Of a stretch of DNA of 56,325 nucleotides, positions 55,179-56,325 are shown in pieces (positions within the stretch are counted from its first letter, which is position 1; each line of letters begins with the position of its first letter). The translations under genes were made by a program, and so were the position numbers. Below the pieces are notes generated by a model that saw only the letters and a list, made by a program, of their open reading frames with translations, was not told where the DNA came from and did no database searches. Origin of the DNA: an uncultured Phocaeicola sp. (GTDB taxonomy: Bacteria; Bacteroidota; Bacteroidia; Bacteroidales; Bacteroidaceae); assembly GCA_944320855.1 (NCBI GenBank), contig CALUJF010000017.1, positions 1 to 56,325 on the forward strand, given 5' to 3'.

Positions 55179-55186
55179 TATATTTG
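55179..55186 (+). promoter_or_regulatory. -7 box TATATTTG of the bifunctional-nuclease-family gene
   Basis: Exact TAnnTTTG match, 31 bases before the ATG at 55218. Confidence 0.5.
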
Positions 55187-55217
55187 TTGGACATATGGTA
55201 ACTAATATATTTTTAGT

Positions 55218-55784
55218 ATGGATGAAATAGAAGTTATAATAAGCGGTATATCAGACTTGTTGAGGCCTTCCACATCGCATGCCCTCATATTGGAGGAAGT
55301 CTGCGGCAATGATTCGAAAAGACGACTTGCAATGATTATCGGTGACCGTGAGGCTGCTGATTTAAGGACAGGTATGTCTGGATATAAGACACCTCGCCCA
55401 TTGACTTTCGATTTAGTTGCATCCTTGCTTCTCGAGTCAGGTGTGACGGTTAATAAAGCCGTAATCTATGATGTCAATGATGGCGTTTTCAATTCATATA
55501 TCTATTGTACACGTCCGGACGGAAGTACTTTTAAGGTTGATTCTCGTCCTACAGATGCTTTTTCTTTATCTCTGAAAATGGGTTTTCCAATTTTTGTTAC
55601 TGATGAAATATTGGAGAAAGAAAAGATACGAATCGTTACATCCGACGGTTCCGGCTTCAGTATGCCGCTCAATTCAGTCGGTACAGATATGCTCCAGATG
55701 GATTTGGAGGCTGCCGTCAATAATGAGGATTATGAGAGGGCGGCAATGCTAAGAGATGAAATTTCAAGGCGAAAAGGGAAATAA
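55218..55784 (+). CDS. Bifunctional nuclease (DUF151) family protein with UVR motif
   Basis: 188 residues. BFN/DUF151 domain in residues 5-135 (including RLAMIIGDREAADLRTG and DSRPTDAFSLSLKMGFPIF), then a C-terminal UVR-type helical hairpin (LEAAVNNEDYERAAMLRDEI). The family was described as having nuclease activity, mainly in plants; the bacterial role is unclear. Confidence 0.9.
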   Translation: MDEIEVIISGISDLLRPSTSHALILEEVCGNDSKRRLAMIIGDREAADLRTGMSGYKTPRPLTFDLVASLLLESGVTVNKAVIYDVNDGVFNSYIYCTRPDGSTFKVDSRPTDAFSLSLKMGFPIFVTDEILEKEKIRIVTSDGSGFSMPLNSVGTDMLQMDLEAAVNNEDYERAAMLRDEISRRKGK

Positions 55785-55882
55785 AATGTTATGAAATATT
55801 TATAACTATCTTTGTATAGTAAAATATAGTTAAATTCATGCATTTTTATTGTGATTTCATATGTTACATAACATAAAACCCG

Positions 55883-55960
55883 TATATTTGCACTGTGTTT
55901 TTCATGGTATTAGATTTAAGGTTAATGAAGATTGGGAGTCTGGGAAGATTCCCTTTTTTT
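55883..55960 (+). ncRNA. Short promoter-to-terminator transcription unit
   Basis: TATATTTG (55883-55890) is followed, about 45 bases on, by a hairpin GGGAGTCT / AGATTCCC (55934-55953, loop GGGA) and seven T. This would give an RNA of about 64 nt. A small frame (55904-56026) starts inside it. It may be a small RNA, a leader with attenuator, or a small-peptide gene. Confidence 0.5.
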
Positions 55961-56026
55961 ATGCCCTTATTTTTATTAAGAAAAACGACGAATCCTTTTG
56001 TTTATGATTTTAGAGTTGAAGGGTAA
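55904..56026 (+). CDS. Possible 40-residue peptide
   Basis: Starts MVLDLRLMKIGSLG and is basic and hydrophobic. Its ATG lies about 14 bases after the -7 box, but the terminator hairpin falls inside the frame. So the frame may be chance, or the hairpin may be an attenuator within the coding sequence. Confidence 0.25.
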   Translation: MVLDLRLMKIGSLGRFPFFMPLFLLRKTTNPFVYDFRVEG

Positions 56027-56033
56027 TAAAACA

Positions 56034-56073
56034 AAAAAGTATGGCGTATCAGAATTGATTCACCATACTTTTT
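56034..56073. terminator. Bidirectional terminator hairpin
   Basis: AAAAAGTATGG (56034-56044) pairs with CCATACTTTTT (56063-56073), with an inner ATCA/TGAT stem. Confidence 0.85.
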
Positions 56074-56099
56074 ATATTTAATCTGTCTTTTAAATAGGA

Positions 56100-56320
56100 T
56101 TTATTCCTCTATAGCAGCCTGCGCCACTTTCATATACGATTATTCCCCAATAGGTTACATTGCCGGTGTATGTAAAGTGTATGCGCTTTGGTATGACTTT
56201 TTTCTAAAGCTGCTACTTTCTTAGCATTATTATTCTATCGCAGCTTGGGCCTCTCCAATACATATCTGTATTTCAATAAGATGCAATATTTGTGTATGTA
56301 ATCTGTATGCATCTTGATAC
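56100..56320 (-). pseudogene. Two tandem degenerate coding-like repeats
   Basis: Read on the reverse strand, two stretches about 125 bp apart give similar peptides: the first ITYTNIASY-stop-NTDMYWRGPSCDRI, the second FTYTGNVTYWGIIVYESGAGCYRGI. The Trp codon of the second is a TGA in the first. Further stops lie between them. They may be remnants of a gene with short beta repeats that continues beyond the window. Confidence 0.4.
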
Positions 56321-56325
56321 AATGC

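Overview
The window looks like a chromosomal segment of a Bacteroidales bacterium of the Bacteroides/Phocaeicola type. Evidence: many start sites are preceded by the Bacteroidetes -7 promoter box TAnnTTTG and lack Shine-Dalgarno sequences; lipoproteins carry Bacteroidetes-type lipoboxes; families largely confined to this phylum are present (DUF4290, DUF4296, DUF4468, DUF4836, an UpxY-type NusG paralogue, a lipidated TamA-like protein); and the ATP synthase operon has the order atpD-atpC-(atpI-like)-atpB-E-F-H-A-G. No rRNA, tRNA or CRISPR array was seen.

Layout. 1-6226: a type III restriction-modification locus (mod, cut by the window start; res; and a third, unrecognised gene). 6243-15239: an accessory stretch whose two ends carry related palindromic arrays. 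It holds a reverse-strand HTH-like gene with three operator-like sites, a small membrane protein, a WG-repeat lipoprotein, two tandem copies of a structured ~270-nt RNA with matching promoters and terminators, and a visibly A+T-rich three-gene operon: an HNH-motif membrane protein, a tail-anchored coiled-coil repeat protein and a CbxX-type AAA+ ATPase. I find this RNA-plus-operon block the most likely undescribed system here, possibly anti-phage or inter-bacterial; its function is inference. 15231-17499 (reverse): yicC, gmk, a small membrane protein and nadD. 17605-26730: tsaB, a DUF4290 gene, murA, rimM, a LytM-like protein, dxr, rseP and an S9 peptidase. 26805-32208: a DUF4468 protein (reverse), rsmE, a DUF4836 lipoprotein and an FtsE/X- or LolD-like ABC pair. 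32399-39612: the F1Fo ATP synthase operon. 39806-46543: a lipoprotein, ileS, a DksA-family gene, lspA, a DUF4296 lipoprotein and a small unknown gene. 46540-55784: an RNA methyltransferase (reverse), the TamL-like protein, a DUF6965 protein, aspS, a GtrA protein, an ACT-domain protein with paaK (reverse), an orphan UpxY/NusG-like gene (reverse) and a bifunctional-nuclease-family gene. 55785-56325 has no conventional gene but holds a short promoter-to-terminator unit and two decayed tandem repeats.

Beyond the genes, several intergenic regions carry degenerate tandem arrays with a strict 11-bp (or 22-bp) period whose units are themselves small palindromes (cores TTTAAA, GTTCAnTGAAC, ACATATGT). 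The cores differ between loci but the pitch is constant. A second family of 8-bp repeats (AAACTTAA-like) lies directly upstream of three start codons. Several housekeeping enzymes have informative active sites: MurA has Asp in place of the fosfomycin-target Cys, and IleRS has GIHH in place of HIGH together with KMSKR.
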